From: Sphaerulina vaccinii
Taxonomy: Eukaryota > Ascomycota > Dothideomycetes > Mycosphaerellales > Mycosphaerellaceae
Length of the DNA stretch: 64,000 bases
Assembly (NCBI GenBank): GCA_022570795.1
Contig: JAKUDP010000016.1
Span: 1,240,001-1,304,000, forward strand
Direction: 5' to 3'
A program made the translations under genes and the position numbers. The notes under the pieces were generated by a model. The model saw only the letters and a list, made by a program, of their open reading frames with translations, searched no databases and had not been told where the DNA came from. The first letter of the stretch is position 1; every line of letters begins with the position of its first letter. This document shows, in pieces, positions 10,711 to 22,983 of this stretch.

Positions 10711-12725
10711 GGTCTACTGGAGATGATGGAGATGGGATGGATAAACCGGGGTTCATCACCAATGAGGGAGGAATTGAAGGAATTGATTGATATGATGGAT
10801 TGTGCTTTGCATATGGATGACGAAACAGCTCTGCAGAAGCTGGATCGTTTGTTCCTTGGTCTTGGTTGCATGGCGAGGATGCATTTACGAGAGTTTGTAC
10901 ATATCGCGCCGAATCGAAGTTACTCAAGATTGATCAAGTCATCGTTGTCACTTCATATGACCATCTGCACGACCATTTGCAATCACTTTCGATCGGTAAG
11001 TGACTCGTTTGACAAGCGCTTCCTGTGTAGAGGACACTGCTTGCAGAGCCACAGTAATCACAGAGAGCCGTGAGTATGGTTGCGCCGCGATTGACAGGAG
11101 ATTGTATCGCAAGCGCCAGATGCTCGTTGCAGTCGTGGCTCAATGAGATGCACTGTTGTGATGGTCCATCAATGGACATCGTGGCTGCTGTGTCGAGGGA
11201 AGACTCAATTGCAGTCCCATGCTCACCGTCGATGGTCTTCCTCGTGGTATGCCTTGCAACGAAGAACGATGTCTCACAGGTTTGCTTCCAGCAACCCCGA
11301 AGCAGCCTTATAAGTGCATACTGCAGATACTTCTGTACATGCAGAAACTTCTCTCTGTACACCTGTCACATGTAGATCGCAGCACTTCCGCCGGAATCGA
11401 TGCCTTCTTCCTGCTTTTCGCAGACCGGACCCGGCGGAGTACTCGATCATTGCGCTCGAGACTTCCACTCGAAGAGCCCATCGCATGGGACCCGTTGACA
11501 ATTGCCACCTCGCATTCCTGCCAATCTCACACACTCGAAGGCCGAAATTGTACGATGTTGATCATTTCGTGTCGCTCGATGCTACTATACGCTTGTTTCG
11601 GCATCCGCCGGTGGTCGCATTATGTCTCATAGCCCGCCGAATCTCAGGCGTTTGAAGTGGTGTCTTGGCTGACGCTGACGAGCAGGGATGCAACGTGGGA
11701 AGTATTTCGAGTAGATTCAGCCAGGAATTCGAGGTTTCCTGCCGTCCCACGATAGATTCGCAGTAATGAGACATGTGTCCAGTGTCTCACGATGTGAGCC
11801 TCAGGCGATGCAGGCAGAAAGGCTCCAGGAGATATCGGTAGAACAGCGGCGATGCCTTGCAACACGTGATCTAAAGAACTGGACAGGACAAACCCTAGCA
11901 GGCCAATGAATCCTCACTTCACCTCATGTTGGTCCACTCTCGTCCTGGTATGGAAGGTGGCAGACTTCTTAGCTGCAGGCATTCTGGAGCAGCTGAACAG
12001 GAATTTGTTTCGCTGAGCTTACGTTCTCGTAAGATCTAGCACTCGCCGTTCTGTCTGTTTTGCGTCCAAGCCATGTCATATCGTACGGGATATGATCAGC
12101 CTTCACATCGATGTGGAAGTATGGCCTATCGTGATTCTGATTGCGTGCATAGTAAAGCCGGCCAAGGTCCTGAAAACGGGCCTTCGACGATATTCCAGAG
12201 GTCCGTGTCGTCTCAGTCGCTTGGTGGTGAATGGCAGCAACCATCCTGCAGAAATCCTTCTGTTATCCTCGTTGCTGTAGAGACACTCCACAAACATGCT
12301 CGGCGCAGCATAGCTTGAAGTCCAGAGCTGGACAGCTCGGCCACTCCATAACCCTTTTTTCTATCGCGGCCCTGTTCCATCTCACTGTCACACAGCAAGT
12401 CCAGCCAAATTCCAACCATCGTCGATGCCCATCGAGGCTCTTATAGACTTTAGATCAGCACCAGTGCTTACTGTTATTGGTAAACCCCAGGGCCTATCGT
12501 GGATACGTGGACAGATGGACATTATTTGTCAATGACATACTTGTCAGACCCCGCATTGCTGCTCGTTCGGCGGATTTTGGAAGTGGGCTTCATCGGCCTT
12601 GATCCCGACCCTTTGCAGCTTTGCATAAGTAGATTGTTGTATCCAGAATCTCGCCCATCAAGGTACTCATATCAGCGAAGTAACAACCAATCACCTAAAT
12701 CATCATAACTTAGCTCACACTGAAC
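10711..12725. other. Gene-poor 2.0 kb
   Basis: No gene is supported between the small secreted protein and the GFA gene. Frames of 100-142 codons occur on both strands around 10934-11632, but they overlap antiparallel, are unusually rich in Cys, Ser and His, and show no domain or splice structure. Composition is normal, with no RIP signature. Confidence 0.45.
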
Positions 12726-13198
12726 ATGTCGACCGGAAGCTGTGCATGTGGTGCCATTGCCATCAAGACAATCGGTGATGTCCAGGCTAAGGCCCTTTGC
12801 CACTGCACCGACTGCAAGAAGGTGTGTTGTTTGGCCAGTGATTCCTGCATAGCTTTGACTGACAGTACTATGCATAGATCACTGGATCGACATACTCCAC
12901 CAACATCATCGTTCCTGGCATTGAAGTGACGAAGGGTACTCCAAAGCAATGGACAAAGACTGCAGATAGCGGTAATTCAGTCACGTCCCACTTGTGCGGC
13001 GAGTGTGGCTCGACTCTGTTCCGCACAAGCCCAACATTCGGAGATGCCAAGGTCGTAAAGGTCGGAGTTCTCGATGGCAATGCTCTCGAGGATGCTGCTC
13101 CAGCCGTCGAGCTTTATGCAAAGGACAGGGTCAGCTGGGTGCCCGCTGTTAGTGGTGCTGGACAGAAGACTGCTATGCCAGATAGCGCTGATGCATAG
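12726..13198 (+). CDS. GFA (glutathione-dependent formaldehyde-activating/CENP-V) domain protein
   Basis: Two exons (12726-12821, 12878-13198; intron 12822-12877 GTGTGT...CATAG) encode 138 residues, the usual size for single-domain GFA proteins. The zinc-binding cysteines are in place: Cys6 and Cys8 (SCACG), Cys25, Cys27 and Cys30 (LCHCTDCKK), Cys72 and Cys75 (LCGECGS). The C-terminal GVLDG...AVELYAKDRVSWVP stretch is also typical. Bacterial Gfa condenses formaldehyde with glutathione, but most fungal members have no proven substrate, so formaldehyde activation is family inference only. The gene appears intact. Confidence 0.88.
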
Positions 13199-13884
13199 AT
13201 CGGGCAAGGCGCAGTGTTATGGCTCAATAGAGAATGGGCATGGTGCCGGTCCTGATCGTGAAGCGCTTTCCAGGAGGTACTAAGTGGTATTCTGTAGCGA
13301 CATTTCGTAATGATCCCTCTGGTGACGAATCAGTACGCAAATTGGTGGAAGTCCAGAAAGGCGGCCAGGCTGAATGTTGCGGTCCACTCTTGGTACCTCG
13401 AAGCGAAGGGATGAAGGTCGTAGAGGAGAGTCCTTGGCAGTAGAGCGAGCAAGCAAGCAAGTATATATGCGATCGGAGCATTCGGCTTCTCGGTGTTTTC
13501 AGACCATGTTCAATCCACAGAATCCTGTATGCAGAAAGGTCAGGAGAGCGCAGCACCACTCGTGCTGTTGGACTTTTTGCTAAACCACGAAGTTCTCAGA
13601 CAACCTCGCCGGAACGGCGAAGTCGCAATGAAGCTGTTGGCCCTGCTGCACAAATGTATGGTCCATCACTTGTCGGAGGGAGACGCAGGCTCTGGAGATG
13701 TATAGTATTTCATGGTAATGGCCTGACCCGAATGTAAGCGCTTGGTGTCACTTGGCTACAAGGCCTCCTGGCTCTAATGGTCGATGTATTGGCTGTCCAT
13801 ACGGAAACTGGACTTGGAGTATCACAGTCGTCCTTATTCGTCTTCCGAACTCTCTTCGGGCTCTCTGACTGTGTCTTTGAGCGT
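13199..13884. other. Convergent intergenic region between GFA and TFB5
   Basis: This holds the 3' ends of two convergent genes. Frames at 13224-13559 (minus) and 13234-13443 (plus) are antiparallel and featureless. I see no RNA gene or repeat. Confidence 0.45.
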
Positions 13885-14167
13885 CTAGAATTTGTCAATA
13901 TACGATTGATCGGCATGTTCCCGCGAGAAAGCAGAGAAACGCACATCTTTGAGCAGACCTTTCAGCTCGTCGTGCTTCTTCTGATGGACGAGGATATGCT
14001 CGTCGTCGATATCTTCAATGATGAAACTGTGTGCGTGCTGCGCATCTATTCTGACGATGATGGCTTTGATGGACGGATCGCATTGCACCAGAACTCCTAG
14101 ATAATATGTTGGCATGAGGTCGTGTGAGAAAGTCGACGTTTCACGTACCTTGTAATGCACGAGGCAT
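13885..14167 (-). CDS. TFB5: TFIIH subunit Tfb5 (TTDA/p8 homologue)
   Basis: Two exons (14167-14149, 14096-13885) encode 76 residues, close to the 70-72 usual for this subunit. The first exon is only 19 bases (MPRALQ plus one base); the intron 14097-14148 (GTACGT...TCTAG) joins it in frame. The core GVLVQCDPSIKAIIVRID, then FIIEDIDDEHILV, is the diagnostic Tfb5 fold sequence. Tfb5 stabilises the Tfb2-Ssl2 part of TFIIH and is needed for nucleotide excision repair and full transcription. The last 15 or so residues extend beyond the conserved part. The start lies only 161 bases from the TE1 left LTR, so its promoter abuts a RIPped element. Confidence 0.92.
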
Positions 14168-14328
14168 CGTCACGACGGTTCTCCTTGCTGGTTATCGGCG
14201 GACTTGATCTGACTATGAATGGAAGTGTTTTCTGGATGATGGTGATGATGGCAAAATGGGAAGGAGTGTTGGATCTGCGTGGCGCTTCATCTGCATAGCC
14301 CTGTAGCCCTGTCGATCGCCTGGAGACG

Positions 14329-14551
14329 TGTTGCGCGGATAGCCGAAAACACCGAATATAAGCCAAGAATACGAGAAACTAGCCCTCTAGGCTTGTGCAG
14401 AGATTTCTCAGATCTTGGCGAGCAATTTAGTATATAGAACGCACTGTAGATTGCTTAGAACAATTAGTTATTAACTCCTATACAATCTAATCTATATATT
14501 CTAATATTTATAAAATTGCTAAGTAATTATATAACCGACTACCTTGCATTA
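14329..14551 (+). repeat. TE1 5' LTR
   Basis: A 223-base direct repeat of 25804-26027. It begins TGTTGCGCGG and ends GCATTA (ancestrally GCATCA, as in the right copy). The outer 120 or so bases retain C and G where the right LTR has T and A; the inner 100 or so show the reverse. It is flanked on the left by the target duplication AGACG. Confidence 0.92.
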
Positions 14552-14564
14552 GTTATAAGCCTAG
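14552..14564 (+). promoter_or_regulatory. TE1 primer-binding site (initiator tRNA-Met anticodon arm type)
   Basis: Directly after the LTR comes GTTATAAGCCTAG. Allowing for a TG-to-TA change it reads as the complement of the initiator methionine tRNA anticodon stem-loop (contains CAT), not of a tRNA 3' end. Drosophila copia and yeast Ty5 prime from this internal site with a half tRNA. The same motif follows every 5' LTR of the TE2 family here. Confidence 0.6.
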
Positions 14565-17500
14565 AATATATATAATCCGACCCCGATTCTTTACTTTTAG
14601 AATTGTAAAACAACTCGAATACTACTACTAACCTCTCTATAACTATATTAATACTTTAGATAGTAGGTACTATACCTATAAAGAAGGTATACTATAAGGT
14701 AGAGGATTAGAATAATTAGAATAACTAAACAAAGCAATCTGCAATAGCTCTATAGATTTAGTAATATATTAACTCTAATAGCGCTAATATATAACTAGAG
14801 CCTATAAAAGACTCTAAGTACCTAATAGTTATAGAAGATAAGTCTAAGATAATATAAGAATAGAGGTTTATCGTAGATATAAAGTACAAGGTAGTAGTAT
14901 ATAGATAAGCCGACTTTAATAAATTCGATAATATATATATATACTTTACTTAGTACTTCTACGATTTAGCTAATAATACCTATAAGATAAGACTTATAGA
15001 TAAGGCAATATTATGCAACAAGTATATACTATTTGTAGAGATATATAAGCCTACAGAACGCTATAGTAAAGAGATATACTCAGCGAGATTATATATACTA
15101 GAACTCGGTTAGAAAGGCTATATATCTAGTAAGAATTAGGCTAATATATAGCTATTACTTAAACTATATATATAGGTAGTTAAATATAGTAATACTAATA
15201 AACTACTATCTAAGTTTATTAGTACTATTACTAAAAGCTTATACTCTACTATAACTACTATATATAGTAAGATCTATAGTAATAATAGCTCTATAATATA
15301 GATATTAACTAAGGTAGTAAGCTACTAGATTAATATAAATCGCGAGCTACCGAGCCTACATTTATATAGCACAAATACTATATTTAGTAACTTTAACTTA
15401 GAGGATAATACTAACTTAAATACGCCTCCTCTACTACCTCCGAGTAGTACGCGCTATATAATAATATAAGAAGCAAAGGGTATATATATCTTACTAGCAA
15501 ACCTAAGGTAGACAACTATATAACGCTAGCTATATATACTATTACTAATCTAAAGAAACAGCCTATAGCTAAGAATTATAACTCTAAGTTTAAGAGATAT
15601 CTTAAGAACTACTTTACTAAGCTTAAGGAAGATAGCAACCTTCTTACTAATATAAAAAAGAAGTTCCCTAATAATACTAAGTATAATAAGTTCTTAGCTA
15701 GCAATAGTAGTATACCGAGTACTATATTAATACTAAAACTAGTAATTAATATACCTTATAATAATAGCTAAGATAGTAGTTATAGTTATACTATACTTAT
15801 TTATATAGTGCACTATATAGAATATACGCCTATAGATACTACTAATATATAGGCTTACGATAGCTATATAAATATATATATTATTAACTATTATTTAAAG
15901 GCTATATTCTAACTATATTATATAGTCCGAGGTGCGGCTATTCGAGCTAGTACTACTATATTTAAGGTTGTTGCTTATAGTAACTATATACTAGATATTA
16001 GTCTAGTAATACTTATATTATATAACGTCGCCTATATACTAGGCTTTTATATAAATATTATAGCTTACTATATTCTTAAGAAATCCGGTCTATAGTAGTA
16101 TAGCTTTAAGAACTTACTCTATTAATACAATAAGGCTACTAACTAAGATACCTTTATCGTAAGGCTTTATAAGCCTAATAATAATATACTCTACCTTGCT
16201 ATAACTATACTAGCGCTATATAATATTATAGCGCAAACAATATTTATAAACCTTTAAGAACAAAATAGTATATATATACTAGTTACTCTAACCTTACCTC
16301 TACTAAACCTACTACTTATACTCTTCTTATACTAGTCTAAAGCCTCTACCGACCTCTATAGGCCTATAGGTACAAGCTTAAAAGCTCGTATACTAAGGCA
16401 ACTTACTATAAAGTAATAGTATATAATACTTAGTTATATAGGCAAAGAGAGATTAAGAGAGTTCTATAAGTACGTACTTAGTATAGAGGTTATAGAGGAT
16501 ATAGAGAAGGACTTAGATAAGCTATAAATAGAAGACTATAAGGTTTATACTACTAGTAAAAGTATATATATTTACTTATATATCGAACAATTATAAGAAA
16601 CAACCTCTTTTAGCTATATTATTATAGATACCTACTTCTTTATAGAAGTATATAATAGCTCTAAATATATACTTTACCTTATAGACCTTATAATATTATT
16701 AGAGTTTATAGAAGCTACTATATTTAAGAAAGGCAAGATACTTACTAATATAATTATAAGAGTTATTTAATTAGCTAACTTAATAGATCGTATTGTCGTA
16801 TAGCTTAGTACTAATATAGATACTATACTAATTAATCCTTAAAAGATAATAACTAAGTACTTCGAAACTATATTAAGAAATAAGAGTATTCGATAGATAC
16901 TAGCTACAAAAGAAAGCTATTACTAATTACTAGCTAAAATATATAGCAAACAACTAATTAATACTATATATTACCTTATATAACAAAGTAACCTTAGTAT
17001 TAAACTCTAGCCTAAGTATATATATATAGCTATATATATACTTAATCGATTGCCTACGCCTAGCAAATATAGTAGCAAAATACTAATTAAGTTAGTAACT
17101 AGATAGAAGCTAAACCTCTTAAACCTCTATATATTTAGCTATAAAGCCTATATTTATAAAGTTAGTATAGACTAATCTAAGAAGCTAGAAAAGATACTAG
17201 TACGAGCTTATATTAGCTACCTCTATAGCTTTATTAGTAATAATATATATAGAGTATAGGTACTATTTTAAAAGTATATAATTACTACTTTCTATATATA
17301 CTTTAATAAGAGGTAGTTCTATCGACTAGGCGACTTGGATATTATAGTCGTTATACCTAGCTTATTAGACAATATCGATATACCTTATATAGATATAGAA
17401 AAGGCTATTATAGCTAAGTTATATAATCTCTAGTTATTAGGTTAATATACAACCGATCTAGTATAATAACTAATTATAGATACTTTATATAATGCCGATA

Positions 17501-19679
17501 ATTATATATAAGAGCCCTCGGCTAATTAGAGCCTCGCAAATACCTCTAACAACTTGTAGGTTGTAATAGAAATAGTAGCAAAAGTTATAGAATAGCTATT
17601 TCTAGGCAATATACTAACTTTGCTACCTAAGTAGAATTACCTATAATACTTAATATAGGTAGATCTTACTTAGAAATAGGGGTACGAAGACGTAGAAGCT
17701 CCTTCTAGTATATAGATACTACTACTAGAGGAGCCCGAATATCCCTATAGTCCCTCTAAAAGGGTAAGAGCGCCTAAGATTAATATTAAGATAATTAATA
17801 ATAAATTATAGTTTCCTTCGAAACGCCTATATATAATAGACTATAGACTATATAGTAATAGTATAGATAAACTAAGGTATAGGGAATACTCTACTACTAT
17901 ACTAGATATAGAACCCCTGCCGCTACTATCTCTACTACTATAGCTAGATTAAAGGATAGAACTTACTAGCTTAACGTCTAAGCCGGTAAGGTATACTATA
18001 GACGACCTAGCGCGTATTATATTAAGTAGATTAAGTACTAATAATAATGTAATACTACTATTTATAACAAACTACGAAGCTTATACCCTTACTAATATAA
18101 TATAGCTTAGTATATAATCTAACCTTATATAGCTTTCTAAGCTATCTTATTATAGTATAACTATAATGTAGAGTCTGTAGCTATATAGTATAGTAGCGTT
18201 AATAGTATTAATAACTATAATAAGCTATAAGTAAGATAGGCTATTATACTATCGCGATTTGCTACTAGAACTAAGGGGCTAGAAAGCTATAAAGAAATAT
18301 AAATAAGCTATAGAATTTACTACTATAGCGTACTTAGAATAGAACAAACTTATAGAAATAAATACCTTTCTATAGGTAGATAAGTTAGAAGTACCTATAA
18401 GTAAATACAAGCTTCTACCTAGTTTGCTATTAACCTAGGTATTTAAATACAAATTCGATAAATAGTTTTATTATATACGAGATAAGGCACAACTATATAT
18501 ATATAGCGACCTTTAAGGTACGATATTCGATACTTATATAGCTATAGTAATAGCGTATATATTCTACTTCTACTATATATTAGCTACTACTTTTAGAATA
18601 GAAATAGAGTAATTTAATATTATTAATATATTTCTTAATACTTTACTACCTTATACTATATATATATAGGCGCCTAAGAGGTTTAGATAGAAGAGCAAAG
18701 TATTATAGCTATTATAAGTACTCTATAGCCTTAAAGAAGCTCCTATATTATAGTAGGCTAAGTTTACTATATTACTTTTAGAGTTTGGCCTATATCTAAT
18801 ACTAGATATTCTATACCTATACTATAATAATAAGAGTATACTAGTCTTCTTCTACGTAGACGATATTATTATAATCTACTATAAGAAGAACAAGGTATAT
18901 ATATAAGCTCTTAAATAATAACTATTCGAATATTATAATATAACTTTATAAAGTAAAGTAAAGTAGTTTCTTAGTATTAAAATCTATAGAGATAGAGCTA
19001 AGAAGCTTATATACCTCTTATAATAGGAGTATATTAAGTATATAGTATAAAGATTTAGTATTACTCTAGGCGACAAATAGACTAATATACCTATACCTAC
19101 AAATATAGATTAGTCTATACCTAAGAGCTATTATACTAAGAAATAGCTAGTTCTTAACTACTAATAGCGCGTCGGTTTAATTAACTAGTATACTATTAAA
19201 ATAAGGCTAGATATTATAAAAGTAGCTTCTATACTTAGTTATTACTTAGTTAATCTAATAAAAGTATACCTCTAAGCTACAAACTACTATATTTAATACC
19301 TCTTATAAACTAAGCTATTATACTTAGTCTATAGTTACTTTAAGGCCTACTTACTATATATATATAGTAATAAGGTACTACTATTATAACAAGGCGGCTT
19401 CCTTAGTACCTCCGATACTAGCTTTGTAGATTATAGTAACTTTAAAAGCTCTAAGAGCTATATATTCTTTATATTTAGTAGACTAACTTTATAGAAAGCT
19501 AGTAAGCAATCGACTATTACAAAAAGTACTACTAAGGCCGAGCTTACTATATTATTATATACTAGAAGCAAGCTTATTTAGTAGTAATTACTATTTAAAT
19601 AACTATCTATTATATTTAATAATATACTAACTCTCTACTATAATAACTAATAAACAATTCGATTAATAACTAAGAAAGG

Positions 19680-19926
19680 TATTAGAAAGTATAGTCTAGT
19701 TGGACTATCTGAGAGATACCTTCTTAGGGATCAGATTATGTAATATACGTCACGTAACAGTAGGTCACGTGGCTTATCTAATGCTCTATATCTCAGGAGG
19801 AGATGCAACCTATAACTAACTAACACAATTAATATAGTTGGTTCCTATCTAATACTTCTACTTCTATTATATATTAAGACTCTTTCTATATATTATAAGT
19901 ATATATATTATTATTCTATTTCGATA
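19680..19926 (+). repeat. TE2a 5' LTR
   Basis: A 247-base LTR beginning TATTAGAAAG (ancestrally TGTTAG) and ending TTTCGATA. The left half keeps GC-rich sequence such as GGTCACGTGGC; the right half is almost pure A/T with sparse C and G. It contains two CACGT motifs. Confidence 0.9.
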
Positions 19927-19941
19927 GGTTATAAGCCCGGG
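19927..19941 (+). promoter_or_regulatory. TE2a primer-binding site (half initiator tRNA-Met)
   Basis: GGTTATAAGCCCGGG directly follows the LTR. One G-to-A change (TG to TA) from GGTTATGAGCCC would make it complementary to the anticodon arm of initiator tRNA-Met. TE2b (51598-51612) and TE2c (57099-57113) have GGTTATAAGCCTAGG at the same place. Confidence 0.6.
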
Positions 19942-21864
19942 TTTATAGAAGAAGTATTAGATAGTAATAGTTAGCCTTTTCTAATAGTAGGATACAAACC
20001 TATAATAAAAGGAGTATTAGGAGACTCGAGGTATACCTATCTATACTACTAAGAAGATATAGAAGATCCCGGCGAGTTCCGGACATTCCTATAGGTAGAT
20101 AAGATAGAGAAGAACCTAGTAAGGTATACTTAAGAAGCGGAGCTTAAAAGGTATAAAGAGGAAAGAGTAAGCTAGAAGCTAAAGTACTATCTTATATAGA
20201 TAAGACTTAACCTCTATACTAGAGTACTACTAATACCTTAGAAAGGTATATTCCTATAAAAAGAGACTATTTAAGTCTATCTGCAAGTATAGATAAGTAG
20301 GAAGCGTAGGAAACTATACTAAGCTTATCTAAGAGAAAAGGAAGAGAGTCTTAGACTAGGAAAGTAGCTATCTAGAAACTACTACTAAAATTATTTAAAA
20401 GAATATTAATTTTTAGAGTTTAGTTTTTAATATTTTAGGTAAAATGGATTAAGAGTAAGGAAGTGGATTTGGAGGCAAGAGAGCTATACTAATACTAATA
20501 AGAGAGAACTATAAGTCCTAGTTTAGAATAATAAGGATATATCTTATATCTAAGTAAGTAGAATAGATTCTATTAGAGACTATACTAGATACTCTAGTAT
20601 TAACTCCTTTAGGATATATATTAACTATATTATTAGACTCGCTAGATAGCTCTATTAAGAGAGTATTCTATAAGAAGTATAATATAGTAGCTCTCTATAA
20701 GATATATATCTATATATTAGTAGATAATTAGAAAGCAATATAGGAGATTAAAATAGTAAGAGAGCTCTAGAAATAGGCTAAAAAAAGGTATAAAAGTAAG
20801 CTTTAAGCTATAGGAAGAAGCCTTCTTAAATAGTATACTACGTTCGAGATATAAGATAGCTAGACAATTAATAAAGTATAGTAGAGCCTAAGTACTATTA
20901 TAAAAAGGGTAGTTATAATCTCTTTATAGTTTAAAGAAATTAAGACTAAGAATAGGGAAATATAGTAACTCCTTGCAGCTCTACCTAAGTCCTACTTAAT
21001 AATTAGAAATAGTATAGACCTAAAGTAGGATCTTAAGCTTTAGGACATTTTTAGAATTCTAAGAGAAAAATAGGAATAGATAATAGGCCGAGAGATAGCT
21101 ATATTTGCTAAGAAAGGCACCTAGGGACTACTAGCCTATTTCCTCTATAGAGGACTATATATCTAGAATAATTACCCTAGACTCGAGAGAGCAAAGAGAG
21201 CTACTAAGACTATAGCACCGAAGATAGGATACTAAGTTAAGAAAAGATACTCTCTATTAAGATAAAGAAGGGAATCTTTACTAGAAAAAGATAAACTTAA
21301 AAAAATAGTAAAAAAACTTAAACTTAAAATATAATTTTTTAAAAAGAAATCTAACTTAAGTAAGAAGTACCTAAAAAAGGCTTTTATAGTATAAGAAAAT
21401 ATAGAGTTACTAACTGCCTTAGAAGCATCTTAGACCCTATTAGAGGATAAGAATATAGATAAAGTAGCCTACTTAACTATAGATATAAAAGGCAAGTATA
21501 GGCTATTAGAATAGCTACTTAACTCTTATACTTCTACCTATATAACTAACTAAGAATTACTCTTTAGGGAACTAAAACCTCTTTAGACTAGAAAGTAGAT
21601 TAAGGTCGGTAGTAGCTACTTAATAGCTATATATATTAGAAAAGTAGTAATAGAGGAAAGAAAGAGGAAATAGATTATACTAAAAAATATTCTATTTATA
21701 CCTAGTCTTAGAGTTAATCTTGTTTTATAGAGTTAGTTTAGTAAGTAGTTTAGTATTTAACTACTAAAATTTATATTTGTTTTAGCCTCTAGAAAAGTAG
21801 TTATCTAGATAAGAATATTAGAAGGAGTCCTATTTATTAAGGAGATTAATAAGAGTCTAGCTAA

Positions 21865-21889
21865 GTCCGTCGGGCTCTAGAAGCTCGAC
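21865..21889. repeat. GC palindrome-like module in TE2a, before integrase
   Basis: GTCGGGCT / AGCTCGAC around CTAGA, with one mismatch. Counterparts are at 53555-53578 (TE2b, decayed) and 59055-59079 (TE2c). It is the same motif as 22963-22983, about 1.1 kb upstream in the same element. Confidence 0.7.
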
Positions 21890-22962
21890 TAAAATCAAGT
21901 ATACTTCTTATAGAAATTAATAGATAAAGTATATACTTTCTATATATTAGAGAGTACCTAGGATTAGTAGGAGCTCTAGCATCGAAGGCTTATATATTTT
22001 AGGGAGAAGGTAGTAAAGAACCTTTACTAGGTCTTAGATTTAAAGAGCCTAATACTAATTCCAAAGAAATATAGGGTATATAGGGTCTATATAATAGTAA
22101 AGATAAAGTAGTATAGAGAGAAAGAGATATAGTAGAAGCCCTAAAGGCTAGCTCTTATATCTATTAATATCTATAGACTCCTACCTATCTTAAAATTGGA
22201 ATTTAAGTAGTAGCTTAAAATTATTAATAACTTCTTAAGAAAGAAGTAGGCCTTTCTACTAAAGTTAAGAATAGATATACTACCTACCCTCTACTAATAG
22301 AAAAGGAAGGCAGAGCTTTAATCTAGAAATTCTCTCTAAGTAGTAAGGAGTAATAGAGCTAGGGAGCTTCTTACTATACTAAAGTAGTAGGAGAGAGAGA
22401 ATAGAATCTCTTTCTATACTACTAAGGTATATAACTCTATTTAGAATAGAGTTATTAAAAGGTCGATCTAGACCTCTAAAGAAAGAGTAAGAGCAATACT
22501 AGAAGAATCTAATATACTAATTAAGTTCTAGCCTAAAGTACTAGAAGTAAGTATTATTATTAGGAATACTCTTCTAAATAGGCTAGATATTAATAGATTT
22601 AAGGTCTTACCCGAGAAGGCGTTCTTAGAATAGAGACCTCTAGTATTATACTTTAGGGTCTAGGGCTATAAAGTAGTTATATATATAAACCTAAAGTCCT
22701 AGCTAGCTAGGATACGATTAGACAAACTAATAAATAGAGGCAAAGATACTATATTTGTTAGTTATATTCTAGATACTACTAAAATATAGCTTTTCTAGGA
22801 GCCTAATATAGAGACTATTAAGGCTTATAGTAATACTAAATAGTTTAAATATAAGAAAAAAAGAAATTTAGAGTTAAATATTTCTAAGCTTAACTAATCT
22901 AGTATTATACTAGTTAGGAAACTAGTTAGGAAACTAAAAAAGTAGAAGAAGTTCTAAAGTCC

Positions 22963-22983
22963 GTCGGGCCCTAGAGGCCCGAC
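22963..22983. repeat. GC palindrome in TE2a (between integrase and RT)
   Basis: A perfect 8-base stem GTCGGGCC / GGCCCGAC around the loop CTAGA. The same module is at 54652-54672 in TE2b and 60153-60173 in TE2c. It stands out as a GC block in AT-rich sequence. Confidence 0.85.

Noticed and set aside
10934..11632. Antiparallel frames of 100-142 codons
   Set aside because: Mutually overlapping, featureless, and no introns that would extend them.
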